From assembly GCA_023362775.1 (NCBI GenBank), contig JALMGJ010000001.1:88724501-88788500 (forward strand): 64,000 bases of DNA, written 5' to 3'. Source of the stretch: Charina bottae. Taxonomy: Eukaryota; Chordata; Lepidosauria; Squamata; Charinaidae. Position 1 is the stretch's first letter. Each line of letters begins with the position of its first letter. This document shows, piece after piece, positions 39,901 to 54,923 of the stretch. Both the position numbers and the translations under genes were made by a program. The notes under the pieces were generated by a model that saw nothing but the letters and a program-made list of their open reading frames with translations, was not told the origin of the DNA and did no database searches.

Positions 39901-42900
39901 TAAGCCACAACCAACCAAGCAACTTGACATGTTCTATGAACCCCATCTCTGTCTTTTTTCTGTGCAAGTAAACACCTTTCCATACAAGGCACTGGGAAAG
40001 CACCATGACCCACCACTTCTATTTTTTAAGACTGCTTTGGAGATCCATGTGGAATTGAAGGAAGCTGTATCTTCAGTCTATTTGAAGCAAGGGGGGAATG
40101 GAGTAAGCCCCCATTCCATCATCTCTTTCCAGACTAGTTTTGGTTTGAAAGAAAAGGCTGCAGGAGGACTTCTACACACATCTGTTTATAACATCTCATT
40201 TGGCCCTAAGCCAAGTGAGCCTGTCTTTGGGTGGTGGATCACTGCACAGCTGTGCATCAAAAGCCCCATCAATGTGTTTTTTAATCCCTACAAAATGTTG
40301 TCTTACATTTGTAAAGTTTTCGTGCTTAAGCCAAAATGGATTTTTGTTTGTTTTTTTCCCTTGCCAAGTTCTATTTCTGGAGATTAACTCCTGGCGCACT
40401 CTGCCTCTTCAATCTTCTCATCCATTGTAAATTGCAAAAGAAGGCAGAAGAACAAAAGACCAAATTTTTGGCAATGTTAGGAAAGAGCTACTCCTTGCTA
40501 CTGTTTCAGCTTGCCTTGTGACCACATAAATAAGATCTTCATCATAAAATAGATGAGGGGGTAGGTAATACATGGGCCACACATAGTCCCCCAATCCCAT
40601 CTTTATACGCCAGAGCATAACAGTTTGGGTGGGACTTGAGGGGGGCATTTTCTAAGGGGAAAAGGTGCTAAATAGGTACATTAAGTCTTCGTGAGGCTTT
40701 ACCTATTTTGCACCAGGGCACAACACCAGTCCCCATGCTGATGCATAATATACAGCAGGGGTCCCCAACCTTTTTGGCTCCAGGGACCGGTTTCAAAAGA
40801 CGATTTTTCTGCGGACCGGGGAAGCGGGGTTTCCGGGATTTCTGCAGACCGGGGAATGGGGTTTCCGGGATTTCTGCGGACCGGGGGGCGGGGTTTGCGG
40901 GTGGGAGCCAATCACAAGCACCGGGGGCGGGGTTTGCAGGTGGGAGCCCCACGGCCCAGTTCCTAACAGGCCGCGGCCCACGGCCCACAGGTTGGGGACC
41001 CCTGATATACAGCACTATATTAACAGATATATCACATACTGTATACTCATATACAGCTAGACAATTACCTTTGTACCTGGGCCATCAGGGGTCCTGCTTG
41101 TATGGAAAAAAACATACTCATGCAGGCATTGTTTCACTAATAGGCAGCTGCTGGGGTGCACCCAGAGAGCAAGTCAGTATCACAAGGCACAAATAATTGG
41201 TATGATCCTGTCTCCCCCATCCATTTGCTGAATGTGTGTGAGCAGCGGGCTTGTCCTTTCCATGATAAATGAGGGAGTAAGAAAAATGAGGCTGGAGGAT
41301 AGCAGATAATCTCAAAGAAATTCTGTTCAGTGAAATTCAAACTATACATTTTCCTACTACACACAGATTGGAACTGAAGAGAAAGACTGAATTATTGGCA
41401 CATAAAGAGCCACAGGAGTTTATTGATTTCACAACAGGTTGCAGTATTAATTATATTTAAATATCTTAAATAATTAGCCCACAAGAATACATATTCAATT
41501 TTTTCTGGGGTGAGAATTGTGGTGACAGCTGGATTCTTCCATTATTGATATCAGACAATCCCATCCCTTAACCTGTGCTGACCTTGTCAGCCGTAACTTA
41601 ATGGCTCAACAATTCAGGAGCCTGGCCTTCTCAGGGTCGTGCTAGTTTCTAAGTGCAATGAGTAATCTGGAAAAACATTCAGTTGGACATCTCCACCCAC
41701 CATCTACACCATGGAGCTAAGTCAGCTGTGCAAGATTTTTTCTGAATGAGTAGATTATAAAAAAAAAGTTTCAACTTCTCCAAATCTTCCTAATGTCACA
41801 ACAATAGCTTGGTTGAGAGATGCAAGGCTTCTCTAAGAGCCATGCTAATAGGACATTTTAGGAACTGGGAACTGCAATCCTAATACATCTGGAACATGCC
41901 AGCCAGGTTGGAGATGTCTGGTATAGGGAACCATGGAGCCTAAATACAGAACACACCCCAGTGACCCATGGCATGTGTCTGAATTTATGTCTACTCATTA
42001 ATGCAAACAGAGATTATTCTCCACCATCCTCTTTGTCCATCCTCAAATACTGCACTAATTCATGGAAAAGAAGGAGAAAAACTACTATCACATGTTAGTC
42101 TCAGTGGCTTTTTCCCAGTCCCAGTTGGTATATTTCTGTATACTAGCTGCAAACAGTCTTTCTTGTGGGTTTCTTAGAGGCATCTAGCTGGCTGCAAAAG
42201 GATACAGATTGCTGGATTAGTTGAATCCTTGCTTTAACTCAGCAGGACTTGATATTTAAGAGTTTTCTTCAAGTGAAGGAGTAAGTTTGTTCAAATGCAC
42301 AAGATAAAAGTTTGTTCAGAATATCTGGCCTTTGAAATCTGTATTATACAGTCTATATTTTGATCTCTCAAAATTGGTAAAATGGCTTGTGGCTCATAAA
42401 TAAACAACAGATAGAGTGGACAGAGTGCAGCACTCTCGCCATCAATTCATTTCTGGTAGCAGCAAGGTGTCTTGGTGCCTCCTTCCCCTCCATTCCCCAA
42501 ACAATAAAAAACTAGCTTCTCATGGGAATAGCTGTCCCAATTTGCCTCTATAAAGCTGTCACTCTCATGTAGCAATTGCCCAGAGCTATTTACTGGTGCA
42601 AATAGCAAAGCGCTGTGCATGGGTGGGTGTGGGTGGGTGTGCAGGCATGTATGCAGAGAGGTGGGGCAGATAAGCAAGAGATGAGCATTGTGAAATGCAA
42701 TGTGACAATGGCAGGCTCTAAAGTCTCCACCTAGGCACCATCACAGTAGTAGAGGGTTAATCTATCATTGATAGCAGGCTAATCTGTTTTATCAGAGACT
42801 CCTGTGTGGGTGGATTGTTATCACATTGCTTGGAGATGGAGTTTAAAGGAACTGGAAAATGTAAGAACTGGATCTTACATGAAGGCCTTCCCCAGACTCC

Positions 42901-45900
42901 CACCATCCTCCTAGCTGGCATGGCTAGGGGATAATAGTGGCTGAGGTCAAGCAGACTTGCAAGACACCAGTTTGAAGGAGGCTGATAGAGAAGTTTCCCC
43001 CAAATAGGAGCTCAGTTGTACCTTGGACATCCAGCATCAAAAACTCAGAGCTGACAGTCTTCAGTGATATGATTCACCACAAGACACAGCTGAGAGGGCC
43101 TCTGAAGTCCATCACTCCTTAAAACCTGGGCTGAGTAAACATATGCCACACCTTGATGGCTTGAACTGAAGAAGGTATTATCTCATAAGCAAACAAGGGT
43201 GGCTTGATTAGCTGTAATTTGCTTCTTGGCAGCAGCACAGGGGCAAAACCAAGGAGGTGGGGAGGGGGCAGAAAATACACAAGCAATACACAATCCTTTC
43301 AGGATTTGGAGGTCAGGGAAAATTTGTATGTTTATCAAAAGGTACAGAACACAGCCCAAGGCGACTTGGAAAAAATGCATGCATCTGCATGTTAAATGCC
43401 AAGCTGTTAATGGGACTGAATAAATAGATACCAAAAGTGAGCCAGAAATGGTATAGGGGTTAGCAATTCAAATATCTTGCAGGAACTAGTCTGAAAAAAA
43501 AATAGTGGGAAATGACAGGAGGGTCAGATTTGCCTGAATTAATTCTCCGCTGATATCCCTCACCAATGGGAAAAGCCTGCTGGGGGAGGTGCGCGAAATA
43601 AACCTTAGAGCAACTGGGAAGATGATCTTCTTCAAAACCCTAACCTGGTTGTTTTAAGGAAAAAGTCTTAATTTAGATTCTGTTTGGAAACTGTTTCCAA
43701 TATCTCTAAATTATATTCAGTTTCACTTAGATCAAGCTACTGGCCCAGGGTGGGGTGACCTTCCCTTTTATATGCAAGCTCTTCTTGTCCCCAGCAACTG
43801 AATCAAACTACATGTTACATTAACTAGATAACATGGCAGCTCCCTTTCTGTTTTTATTTTGTTCAAAGGGCACTTCTACATCAACAGCATTTTCACCTTC
43901 AGAAACAATTCCAGAAAAGCTTACAATCACCCCCATGCAGCCTTTCTATCAACTCAGGCTACGATGACCTGTGTCTTCTCCTGACCAGTGTAGGAGTGCA
44001 AAACATGATCACCAGTCAATACCATGTACCTATCTCCATTCTTTCTTCATCCCACAGTTGCTTTGGGGATGAGTAGGGGGAATAGCCAATGGGAAGTCTG
44101 CTCACCCAAAGTCACATGGAGCTCAAGTGAAGTTTTATGATTTGAGAATAGAATTGTTTCAGCTGCCCAAGGACAATGTTGGCAAAGTCAGAAGCAAATG
44201 GCTTGAGATCAGACAGACATGTTTACAATAAAAATCTGCTTTTTTCCAAATTTAACAACCTACTTTCCAACTTTAAAGAAATATTTGAAAACTGTATTAG
44301 GTAAGAAGTGCCATCAAATTGCACTATGGGGAGAAAGTGCATAAAAATACATGTTAATACTAGGGAAGTATGGGAAAGTGGTGGCTCAGCGGGTAAGATG
44401 CCAGGCTTGTCGATCGGAAGATTGCAAGTTCAGAGGTTCAAATCCCTAGCCCCGCATGACGGAGTGAGCTCCCGCACTTGCCCCAGCTCTTGCCAACCTA
44501 GCAATTCGAAAGCATGCAAATGCAAGTAGATGAATAGGTACCACTTTGGTGGGTAGGTAACAGCGTTCCACGCGTGTCATGCGGCCACATGACCGTGGAA
44601 GCGTCTTCGGACAACGCTGGCTCTTCGGCTAACAAACGGAGATGAGCACCGGCCCCTAGAGTCGGACACGACTGCACAAATGTGCAGGGGGAACCTTTAC
44701 CTTTACCTTATGGGAAAGTGCATACACTAAGAAGTCTATACAGAAATGCATAGATTGCATATATATTTTTGGACTGAGAAATTGAATAAAACAAATTTCA
44801 CAGATTTCCCCGGTGCTACCTGCCAGTACTCCCCTTCACCAAGTACACTGCTACTTCCAACGAACTGATTTGGGGATCCATATACATAAAGTTGGATTTG
44901 ATCCACTGGATTAGGAAAAAAAATGCCTTACTGCATTAATATTCCCCAACCATCCTTTACAATGTTAAACTTAAAAGGAGTCAAAATAAAGCATTCCAAA
45001 GAGGCAGTAGTTTTAATTAGGCCAATCTTTTTGTGATGGTTGCAGGCTTTCAGATTTATTAAAACCCTTCATCAGGCTATACAGTTAAAATCAGAAAAAA
45101 GGGAATGATGATTATAGTAATTGTGCCTTATGTAATCCATCAGTTGTACTCCAGAGTGGAGTGAGAGCCTTTCCTCACTTGCACTTAAGTGCAACACAAA
45201 CATCCCCTGGCAACCTCTTGTTTCTGCTCCACCCTCATGACCTTGGCTCATCTGATCTCCAGCACATACCTGAGGGAGCCTCAAGTCATTCATAGCTGTA
45301 CTGCTTTTAAAGTAGTGTTTTTCCCCTTATTTTTTCATAGGTTCCACCATGAATACACTTCTTGGAGTATTCTGTTAGTGGTAAAGTTGGTGATGACTAG
45401 GGATTGGAATCAGCCAGGCACCCATTGGCCAATTTAGATTGCTACAGGCATACCTTTTGCCTATTTGGTCCCTGGACACTGTCTTCCAGAGCTATTTGCT
45501 TTGGGCAGTAGTAGAATCCAGTTCTTTCCGACTTGGGTCTCTCACTGTGCCCACCAAGTCTCTGAGTTAATCTCTGGCTCAAAAGCTTGAATTAGCCCAA
45601 ACAGCAACTGAGTAGTGATGCTGGGAGGAGGGGGGAGGCTTCACAGTGAAGTGGAAGAGATGTCTCCTCTGCTGCTTCACAGTACAACACACATACCCCT
45701 CATACTCCTGTCAGCTGATGTTCAGGCTCCTTTTCTTCTAGAATAGCCCTGAACTAGCTTCAGCTCCTCTTAAGCATGGGTTTAGTGCTCTTTTGAAGTA
45801 GCTGATATCAACTAATTATTGGATTCTCATTGAATGGACTCACCGAGATAACAAAGCTCAACAGATGTTATGCACTTTGAGGCTACCTTTGGATAGTATC

Positions 45901-47553
45901 AGAATAAGGATGAAAACATTGCTTTAGCATAAGTACAGCTAAGGACGACATAAGCCTTTCTCAAGATGGAGAAAAGATAAAAGCAACATCCTGGTGACAT
46001 GGTAGAAAAAAATCATCGCCAGGACATGTTTGTACAAGGTTAGGTGCAAGTGGGGACACAGCTAGGGTCAGAGCTGTGCTACTTCAGGTTGTAGGTGGGA
46101 TTGATTATAATTCAGTGGTCTGATGTATAAAAAACATAAATCCCTGTATATTGAAAGCAAGCATATTGGGGCAAAGCTGGGCTTCAGGCAATAGTGTTTA
46201 CATGCTAAATCTCTGTACAGATATTCATTATGGGTATTTGCATGAAGGAGAATTCAGCCAAGCAGGCCTGACCTACTTTTCCAACATATAATATAGATTC
46301 GGGTTTAATATTTCAATATGAAGTAGTCACCCCATTTAACATCCCATCTTCTCAGAACAAAAGGCCCAGACAAGAAGCCACTAATAAATCTACCTTGTCC
46401 TAATGTACGGAGGATATTGCTGACAATTCTGATCCCCCACAACCTACTTGGTCAATGCAACCATTCAACCTCTACAATCAGTTTCCCTTAATAACCACCT
46501 TCTCTAACTCGACAGACTGCCGGGGGAGGGTGTTTATGTATACATACGCAGAAATCCCCATTCTAATATTGGTCATGCTGGTGGAGGATAATGGTGGAGG
46601 ATGCCTTGCACACACATACAGGTACCCACACACATGTACATTACCACATGCATGTTTCTAGATTAGGCCTCATCCTGAGATGATTTTATTATTGCTTGTA
46701 TTGTTATAAAGAAGCATCGACAGAGATGATGCCTCACAGAATACAAGAGGACAGGTCTCTGCCCTGAGAGGCTTGCAGTCTAAAATAATTGCTATAAGTA
46801 GAACAACAGGAGAGGAGGGGAGGGGAGGGGGAGAGGGGATTTGGTCAGCAAACTTTGAGGTTGTGTCCGCTATGTCCACACATGTATGCTAGGTTTGGCT
46901 ACATACAGATTAAGTTGGTATAACATGTTCAACTTGGCTACAGTGGTTTGGGTAGTTTATAAGTCAGACTGTTGTGAGAGCCTAGCTATTATCACAGCAT
47001 GTCATATAACCAGGACATCACTTTAAATTACAGTATACTTTATTTATTTGTACACTGCAGTGAGCACAGCAATTGTGTTTTCTTCTAAACCTGTGTTTAG
47101 TAAGTTGTGTGAGTTGGTGCACAAAATCTCTTCATCTTGATGCCAATAATTTCTGGGGAATGAATAAGCTGTCAGTGCTGATTATTCAAAGAGGTTCTAT
47201 TCTTACTAATCAGTTTTTAAAGGGGATTCTTGCTCTATCCCAGCCACAAGAGGGAGATGTGACACAGATTTATGCAGAAATTAGCTACTTATCAAGGCTG
47301 TTGTGAAAATTAAGCAGGAAAAGATCAGCAACGCAGTTGGCCAAACTTAGAAGACATTATTATTATTATTATTATTGCTATTATTAGACATGTTTCTAGA
47401 AAGGTGACCATCTTAATTAGTTGCAGCAATATTAATCAGTCATCTCCTTAAAATCAAGCAGTTTATTATGGCATAAACTTTTGTAAGCAAACCCATGAAA
47501 GCTTATACATCATAAATTATTAGGCTTTTAAAGTACTAGTTTCTTGACTGTTA

Positions 47554-47598
<45 letters not shown>

Positions 47599-49048
47599 TT
47601 CTATTAAAACCCATACAAAGCTGCTTTAAAAAGTTGATAGCTAAATATCTAGATAGCCATGCACACACATACATACACACAGAGGCTGCAATTTTTTCTT
47701 GCCCTTGTTAAGAGTCTGTATGCAATACAAAATACATAGAAAACAGGAATAACATCAGAAGATGTTTAAAAACAGGAGCCAGGTTTTAAAGCTGGGAAAA
47801 AACTGCAGTTCAGAAAATAGGTATCAGCCAGAACACATGCTGATGTAAAACAAATCATCTGAAGACACCAGTGGCAATATTTTAATGGCTTTAATTGTAA
47901 TTTTTTTATTGTTTCAATTTGTTTTTACCTTTTTTGCTCTGGGAATCCTTTATAGGGCTTGGGAGTAAATCAAACTAAATACTGACAACACAAAAAAAAA
48001 GGTCCTATTCCAAGTATGTGGTTAAGGCAACGGGCTAGAAACAGGGAGACTGTGAGTTCTAGTCCCGCCTTAGGCATGAAAGCCGGCTGGGTGACCTTGG
48101 GCCAGTCACTCTCTCTCAGCCCAACTCACCTCACAGGGTTGTTGTGGTGGGGAAAATAGGAGGAGGAAGGAGTATTAGGTATGTTCGCTGCCTTGAGTTA
48201 TTTATAAAAAATAATAAAGGTGGGATAGAAAATAAATAAATGAAGGTTGAAGTGAGAGGAAACTGGAGGGCAAATGACATTTGATCTCTTACAACTCTTA
48301 GGGAACTGTGATTGTTCTTTATCCAATTTGGTGGCTTTCAGATATGATGCACTGAAACTCCCATCATGCCATTTTTCCTGGGAATTATGGGAATTATAGT
48401 TCTAATGCGAAGTGCTATGTTGGGGAAAACTGCTGTAATGATCATCCACTTCTCACACAATTGGAGTACTATGATTTACAGCTTGTGGCACATGTCTCTG
48501 ATGTAAATGCATCACCACTCTTCCCTTGATGTGTGACACTTGATCACATTATAAATCCAATGGAAACTGAACTATGTGCATAAGCATGTATATTCTTTAC
48601 ATGGGGCTGCCCTTGAAGACCATCTGGAAGCAGCAGCTGGTTCGGAATGCAGTGGTGCAGGCAGTTACAGGTGCATCTCAGGATGTTACATCTGTGCTCT
48701 GAGAGCTGCACTGGCTCCTGGTGCTCTCACAGGTGGAATTCGAAATGCTGGTTTCACCTATAAAACCCGCCACGGCATGGGGCCAGAACATTTGTGGGAT
48801 CACCTCTCCCCAGATTTTTTTACCCTTCCCACTAGGTCTGACAGGAGGGGCATGATCTCGGTCCCTTCAATTAAAGAATGTCATCTTTAATTGAATGAAA
48901 CCCCTCCAGCATTACCATCTTTAACATCTTTTACGCTTGGATTTTATATTATTTATTAATATTGTAAATTTCTATTTATGTTTTTAACTATGTTTTATTG
49001 TGAATCGCCCAGGGTCCCCCGATGGGGGAGATGGGCGGTAATACAAAT

Positions 49049-49080
<32 letters not shown>

Positions 49081-49388
49081 ACAAAATCTTACGGGCCCTC
49101 AGGCGTGTGCCTTTTCTGTCACAGTGCCTGCCCACTGGAATACAAAACCTCCAAGATTAGATTGACCCTGACCCTGCCAGCCTTTTGTAAAGCACTGAAG
49201 ACCTGGATGTGCTCCAGGGCCTGGGTGTGGGAGGTTAGACCACCCACTGAGAGGTTTATGTACATTGTTTTGTCTAGGTTTACCCTCAGTGACCACTGTA
49301 GGTTTTTACCCTTTGTTAATATTGTTTTTTATTGTTTTAACAGGTTGCTAGCTGCCCAGAGTTGTACTCATGAGATAAGCAGCCATAT

Positions 49389-49431
<43 letters not shown>

Positions 49432-52400
49432 ATAAATAAATAAATACATACAATAAGAATGTGACTACATCAGCTGCAGGTGAAAAAACAGTGGTACAAT
49501 GATTCTCTTGGAAGTGGAATGTTCTGTAGCATAGACATGACAACAAAAATCATTAAAAGGATGGCCTATGTGAATCATAGCATATTAAAGAGGTTACAAA
49601 ACTATTGCTCCAATTAGAGTAAAAAAAAAGTGAATCTGCCTAAAGGAAAACAAATGGAGGGGAATGTGTTCAAACAGCATAGGAGGACATATATAGATGA
49701 CAAAATGAAAAGAAAGCTTAGGCTTCATGCTACTGGAGATCTCCAACAAGAAACATCTCAAATGAGGAAGGTACAAAGGGGATTTGTGGCACAAACTGAA
49801 GGAGTAACAAAGAGGCCTTGAACTAAGTGACTCACATAAGCAAGCTAGGCCACTAAATATAAAATGCCACACTGTCACAGATGTCTACATAGACAAATTT
49901 GGCATTTATTTCTTTCACAAACTGACAAGCACAATGTATCTGCCTCCCAAAATAAGGTCACTGGAAATCAAGATGCAAATTATAAATGTGACCACTAGGG
50001 AGTCTTGGCTTGTGTAAAATTGACCCACATGTCAATTGAGATATCATCATGGGACAGGGTGGAGTCAGAGTCCTCTAACTATGACCCAGATCACTACACA
50101 AAAATGGCTTCAACCTACTTTGTAAATGGGGGGAACCCGTGACTCTTCTTTATGAATGCTGGATTTATAGTGTCAAGGTAGATAGTAATAGTATTTTTAT
50201 TTACTTTATTTATTTACTTAACGCTGTTCCACCAGGTCAAATAGGGTGGGCACACTCCAGATCCCTTCCTTTAAATGTTGCCATCTAGTGGGACCTAGGC
50301 AGCATGCCTTCTCAGTAGCTGCGACCACTGAAATCCAGCAGGCCCCTATCTCCTAGCTTTCTGGAAAGCCTTGAAGAGCTGGCTCTTCCTACAAGCATTG
50401 GGGTAGGCTGTGATTGGACCTCAGTAAAGTTGTTTATTGATGGGGGGGGGTTTGGGTGGGTGCTGAGAGTTTTTGGACACTAGTATGTTTTTTGCTGTTT
50501 TTATTGCTATTTATTAGCCATCCAGAGTTATAGTCCATAAATGGGTGACTAAATAGTTACATAATTAGTAAATAAATAAATTAAAAATAAAAATCACAAC
50601 ATAGTGTAAAACAGCACTACCATAACTTAAACTGATGTCAGTACTGCAACTGAAAAAAAGGTTATTCTGTGGAGTCCTTGGTGCTCTCTGAGCCTTGTTG
50701 TTTTCTTGCAGACATTTCATTGCCAGGCTAGGCAACATCTTCAGTGCGAAAAGGGAGTGGGACTTGCTCTCTGTTTATATACCATGGCTTGTCCTGCTTG
50801 TGTTGGTGGTTATTCTAACTTCATAAAGGTTATTCTAACTTCATAAAGATCCTGAACAAAGAAGAGTTTTAAAGGCCTTTCCAAATCTTGGGAAATGAGA
50901 TTCCAAATTTACCTTCAGAACATCAGGTAGCCATTCTGACATGTGGAAAACTAAGCAACCCTGATTGCATAATAGAGTGAAGCATAAAAAGGTAAAGGTT
51001 CCCCCCGCACATTTGTGCAGTCGTGTCCGACTCTAGGGGCCGGTGCTCATCTCCGTTTGTTAGCCGAAGAGGCAGCGTTGTCCGAAGACGCTTCCACGGT
51101 CATGTGGCTGGCATGATGCACGTGGAACGCTGTTACCTACCCACCGAAGTGGTACCTATTAATCTACTTGCATTTGCATGCTTTCAAATTGCTAGGTTGA
51201 CAAGAGCTGGAGCTAGTGCGGGAGCTCACTTCACACGCAGGGCTAGGGATTCGAACCTCTGAACTTGCGATCTTCCGATCGACTGGCGTCTTACCCGCTG
51301 AGCCACCACGCCCCAGAGCGAAGCATACAGGGACATAAATTACAAACGAACAGTTCAAGTAAGTAGTCTTTCCTGTATGCCCAGCCCAGAGAGACAGCAC
51401 CAGCAGTTGGAACTGGTAATACTTCCAAAGACCCAGCCAATGCCAAGATTGGCAGAAGGAAGAAAGAGGGATAAATTGGGAAAGGTCAAGGACCACACAA
51501 ATTGCTCTATTCTGGATCTCAAAGAAAGGGCAGAGACCAGAGTCAGAAGGGATGCCAACAAACTACTAATAGTCCAAACAAGACACCAGGAGGCAGGAAC
51601 TAACTACTTGGCTGTGTCAATGATAAGAAATGGTTGAATTCTTTATATACTCAGTAGATAAAAGTGGCAAGTTCCTAATGGCTTTATTGATGAAAATCTT
51701 TACAGTAAGTCTCTCATTGATAAAAATTCCCAAATCTCACACTGGCAGCAACACTGGCAGCAAACATTCTTGAGAAATAAAAGAAATGGGAAAAGGAAAA
51801 AGAAGGGTAATCAGGAAGCAATAGAATAAGCTCTGCCTTGTCCAAATTTAGGTTAAAGCAATAGGAACAAATCCTAGCAAAGGAATTGAACTGCACCACA
51901 TCATCCAAGACTGGGACAGAGAAATGGATGTCATCAGAATATATATGATAATTAAACTGAAAAAGAGAAATCAGAGGATCCAGCAACAAAGTATAGAAAG
52001 TGAACAAAAGGGGACCTAAAATTGAACCCTGAGGAACTCTTACAGATAAAGGGAAGGTCTGAGAGCAAAACTCTTCCATGTGAGCAGGAAAGTACTATGA
52101 GAAATACAGGACTGAAACCAATGAAAAGCCAGATCAACATCTAATGAACAAAAGAAGTTAGTAAAATATGATGATCAAGGATATTAAATGCCAGAGGCTA
52201 ATCCAGCAGCACCAGTACTGATGACTAATAGTTTGCCTTAACAACTAGCAAATCATAACCAACCTGAGCCAGTGCCGAATCAGTAGAATGACTCACAAGA
52301 AACCATGATTCAGATGGGCGAATTAGATTATTTACTGGCAAATCAGGAAAAAATGGAAAGGGGATCAATTTCTTGCTCAATAATTTTAGGCAAAAACAAA

Positions 52401-54885
52401 AGAGAAGACAATGGACAAAAACTAGAACAAACTGAGACATCCAAAGAGGGTTTTTAAAAAAGGAGGGTAAAGTTACGTGTATCTCAGAAAGTCTGGAAAA
52501 ATACCTTGTACAAAACAACCACTGACCTCTCTAGTGATGAACAGCAGAAAGAAAGAGATATGTAAAAAAATAAGTAAAGGGCATGTAATATAGGGAACCT
52601 CTGAAGCTATTTTGGCTACCATTACTTTCATAATTGGAGAAAACAAAAGACTAGATGAAGAACAACTTAGGGCAATAGAAACAGTATGCAAGTCCTGAAT
52701 AGAGGCAGATGCCTGGAGCATTTTCAGTTTGACAATATATCTTCCAAAGTCCTCAGATGTAAGCAAAGAAGACTTTCAATAGCAGCTGGTGGTGGAAATA
52801 AAGAGATGTAATGTAACAAAAAGCTGTCTAGGGAACTCAGCTTGAGCAAAATTTAAATTTTGCTAATAACTTTGCTTGGCTTGTTTCAGCAATGAAAAGA
52901 AATGGATAAGAGCATTATGAAAGGAATCTGTATTGCCAGTGGAGGGGTCCTTTTTATATTTCCATTCTAATATCCAAACATCAGTTTGAATGTTTCATAT
53001 GTTCAGAGACAGTCATTGACGGGGGCTCCTTTTTAAGACTATGCAAAGACTGGAGTCAAAAAGCCAAGTGCAGTTCCAGTGGCAAAATTAAAGGCCACTG
53101 TCAACGCCTCAGGAGATTCAAATTCAGATGAAGGCCAGTGAGAAAAGACAGCCAACACAGTATCAGAAAATGAGCTAAGCAACCTAGAGTGGATAGGTCT
53201 AGTCAAAACATGTTGATAAGTTAGAGGAGAAAGGGGCATGCCTTGAAAAGGAAAATGTACAATGAAGTGGTCACATTGGGTTTCTTTGAATAAATCATGA
53301 AATGTGGGCTACAAGTCCTTAGCCCGAATTAAGTCAAGGATGCTATCATGGGAACATGTGAGAAGAGTCCATAACAAGTTTAGGTCAAAAGAACTTTACA
53401 CTGAAGGAACATCCTTATCAAAGTTAAGGGAAATACCATAAATATTGAAATCCCCAAGCAGAAATAATAGAACATCTAGCTCTAACAAAGGTAAAATATA
53501 TGAGGAAAGTTCTTCAACAAATAAACTATTAATACCAGGTGGAGAATATATAATTGGAATTAAGCAGTATATTGAGAATTTCATTTCAATAGCTAAGAAT
53601 TTAAAGGGACTATTAATAGCTACTGAAGACAGAAATTTGCAAGCCTGGGTATGTAATAAAGCCAGGCCACCAGGCCATCCTGACCATCTGAGAGCATGTT
53701 CTAACTGGAATTTGCCTTGCGAAAGGGCTACATCAGGTGCCATATCATCAGGGTTTAACCAAATTTCACTGATAGCAGCAAATAAATTGATTGATCAGGC
53801 AATCAATTTCATAATCAGATGAAATCTAAAGCTTCCTAATAATTTGGCAGGCATTCCACAACAAATAATTTAAAGCAACTTAGATATATCAAAACAAGTT
53901 GCAAGTGATTCTAAAGTATTCAGCAAAATAATAGAAGACTGCATGACCTGCTTTCTAAATTTATTAACTGTGGGGCAATAACCTATCTAGGTGCAGATAA
54001 GAAAAGGATTCCATAGTATTTCCAAGAAAGAATCTGACAAGCATAAAACAAATACAACAATAAATGCTGCTCAGCAACAGCATAGAATAAATAAAATAAC
54101 CAATATAATTAAGATAATGAGAATTTAAAAGAAATAGAATTTAAAAGAAATAGTGTGACTACAGGTTTCAACCCTACATTGGGAGACAGATCAATCTCAC
54201 AAAGATAAAGTCACAGTATATTTTTAAAAAACTAATAACTCTTTCAGTAATGAAAGTCAAGGAACATACAGTAGTTATACATAATTCTATCGTTATACAT
54301 ATTTCTAAAAAATTGTTTGCCACGTATGAAACCATGTAGAATATAGTATACTATGTTATAAAAATCAGGTTTCACATAACTACTCTGGATAGAAAAAGCT
54401 TTATTGATCCATTTTCTGCATGTTAAACTGTTCTCAATGGCTCAGGAGTAGAACAAACAAAAAAGTGGCAACCCTTTTTGTCTTTACACTGAAGCCTCAT
54501 GAGCAAACAAAATAGAATCGACCAGGAGTGAGGAGGGTGGGATCATCTCGATCTCCTCCCTGTTTGCAATTCTCAGTGACTCCAATTTCCCTTAATTCCT
54601 CTGTGACTCTGATGGAGAACTGGGAGCTCAAGTGCTGTATGCAGCCCCCACTAAGAACTTTTGTGCCCCCTCCAACCCCAGCCTCAGGTGCTGTTAATTT
54701 TCAAAACACAAATAGTAGGACTTCTGCAGTAGTCTATTTAGGGATTATTTTTATTGCAATGATCTTGTTGATTGTTAGTTTGTTGTTTTAGTGTATACTG
54801 CCCACAGTCTCAACTGACTGGGGCAGTTTGCAAACACTGTTCAATCAGTCAATTAATGTAAAGTTCAAAAATGGTATTAAGACTA

Positions 54886-54923
<38 letters not shown>

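Noticed and set aside
40708..41196. 162-codon ORF with [12 protein letters not shown] repeats
   Set aside because: It spans the hAT MITE at 40756-41004. The repeats come from its GC-rich internal units.
44381..44460. A genuine tRNA gene
   Set aside because: A and B boxes are present, but the unit is fused to a SINE body and flanked by a target duplication.
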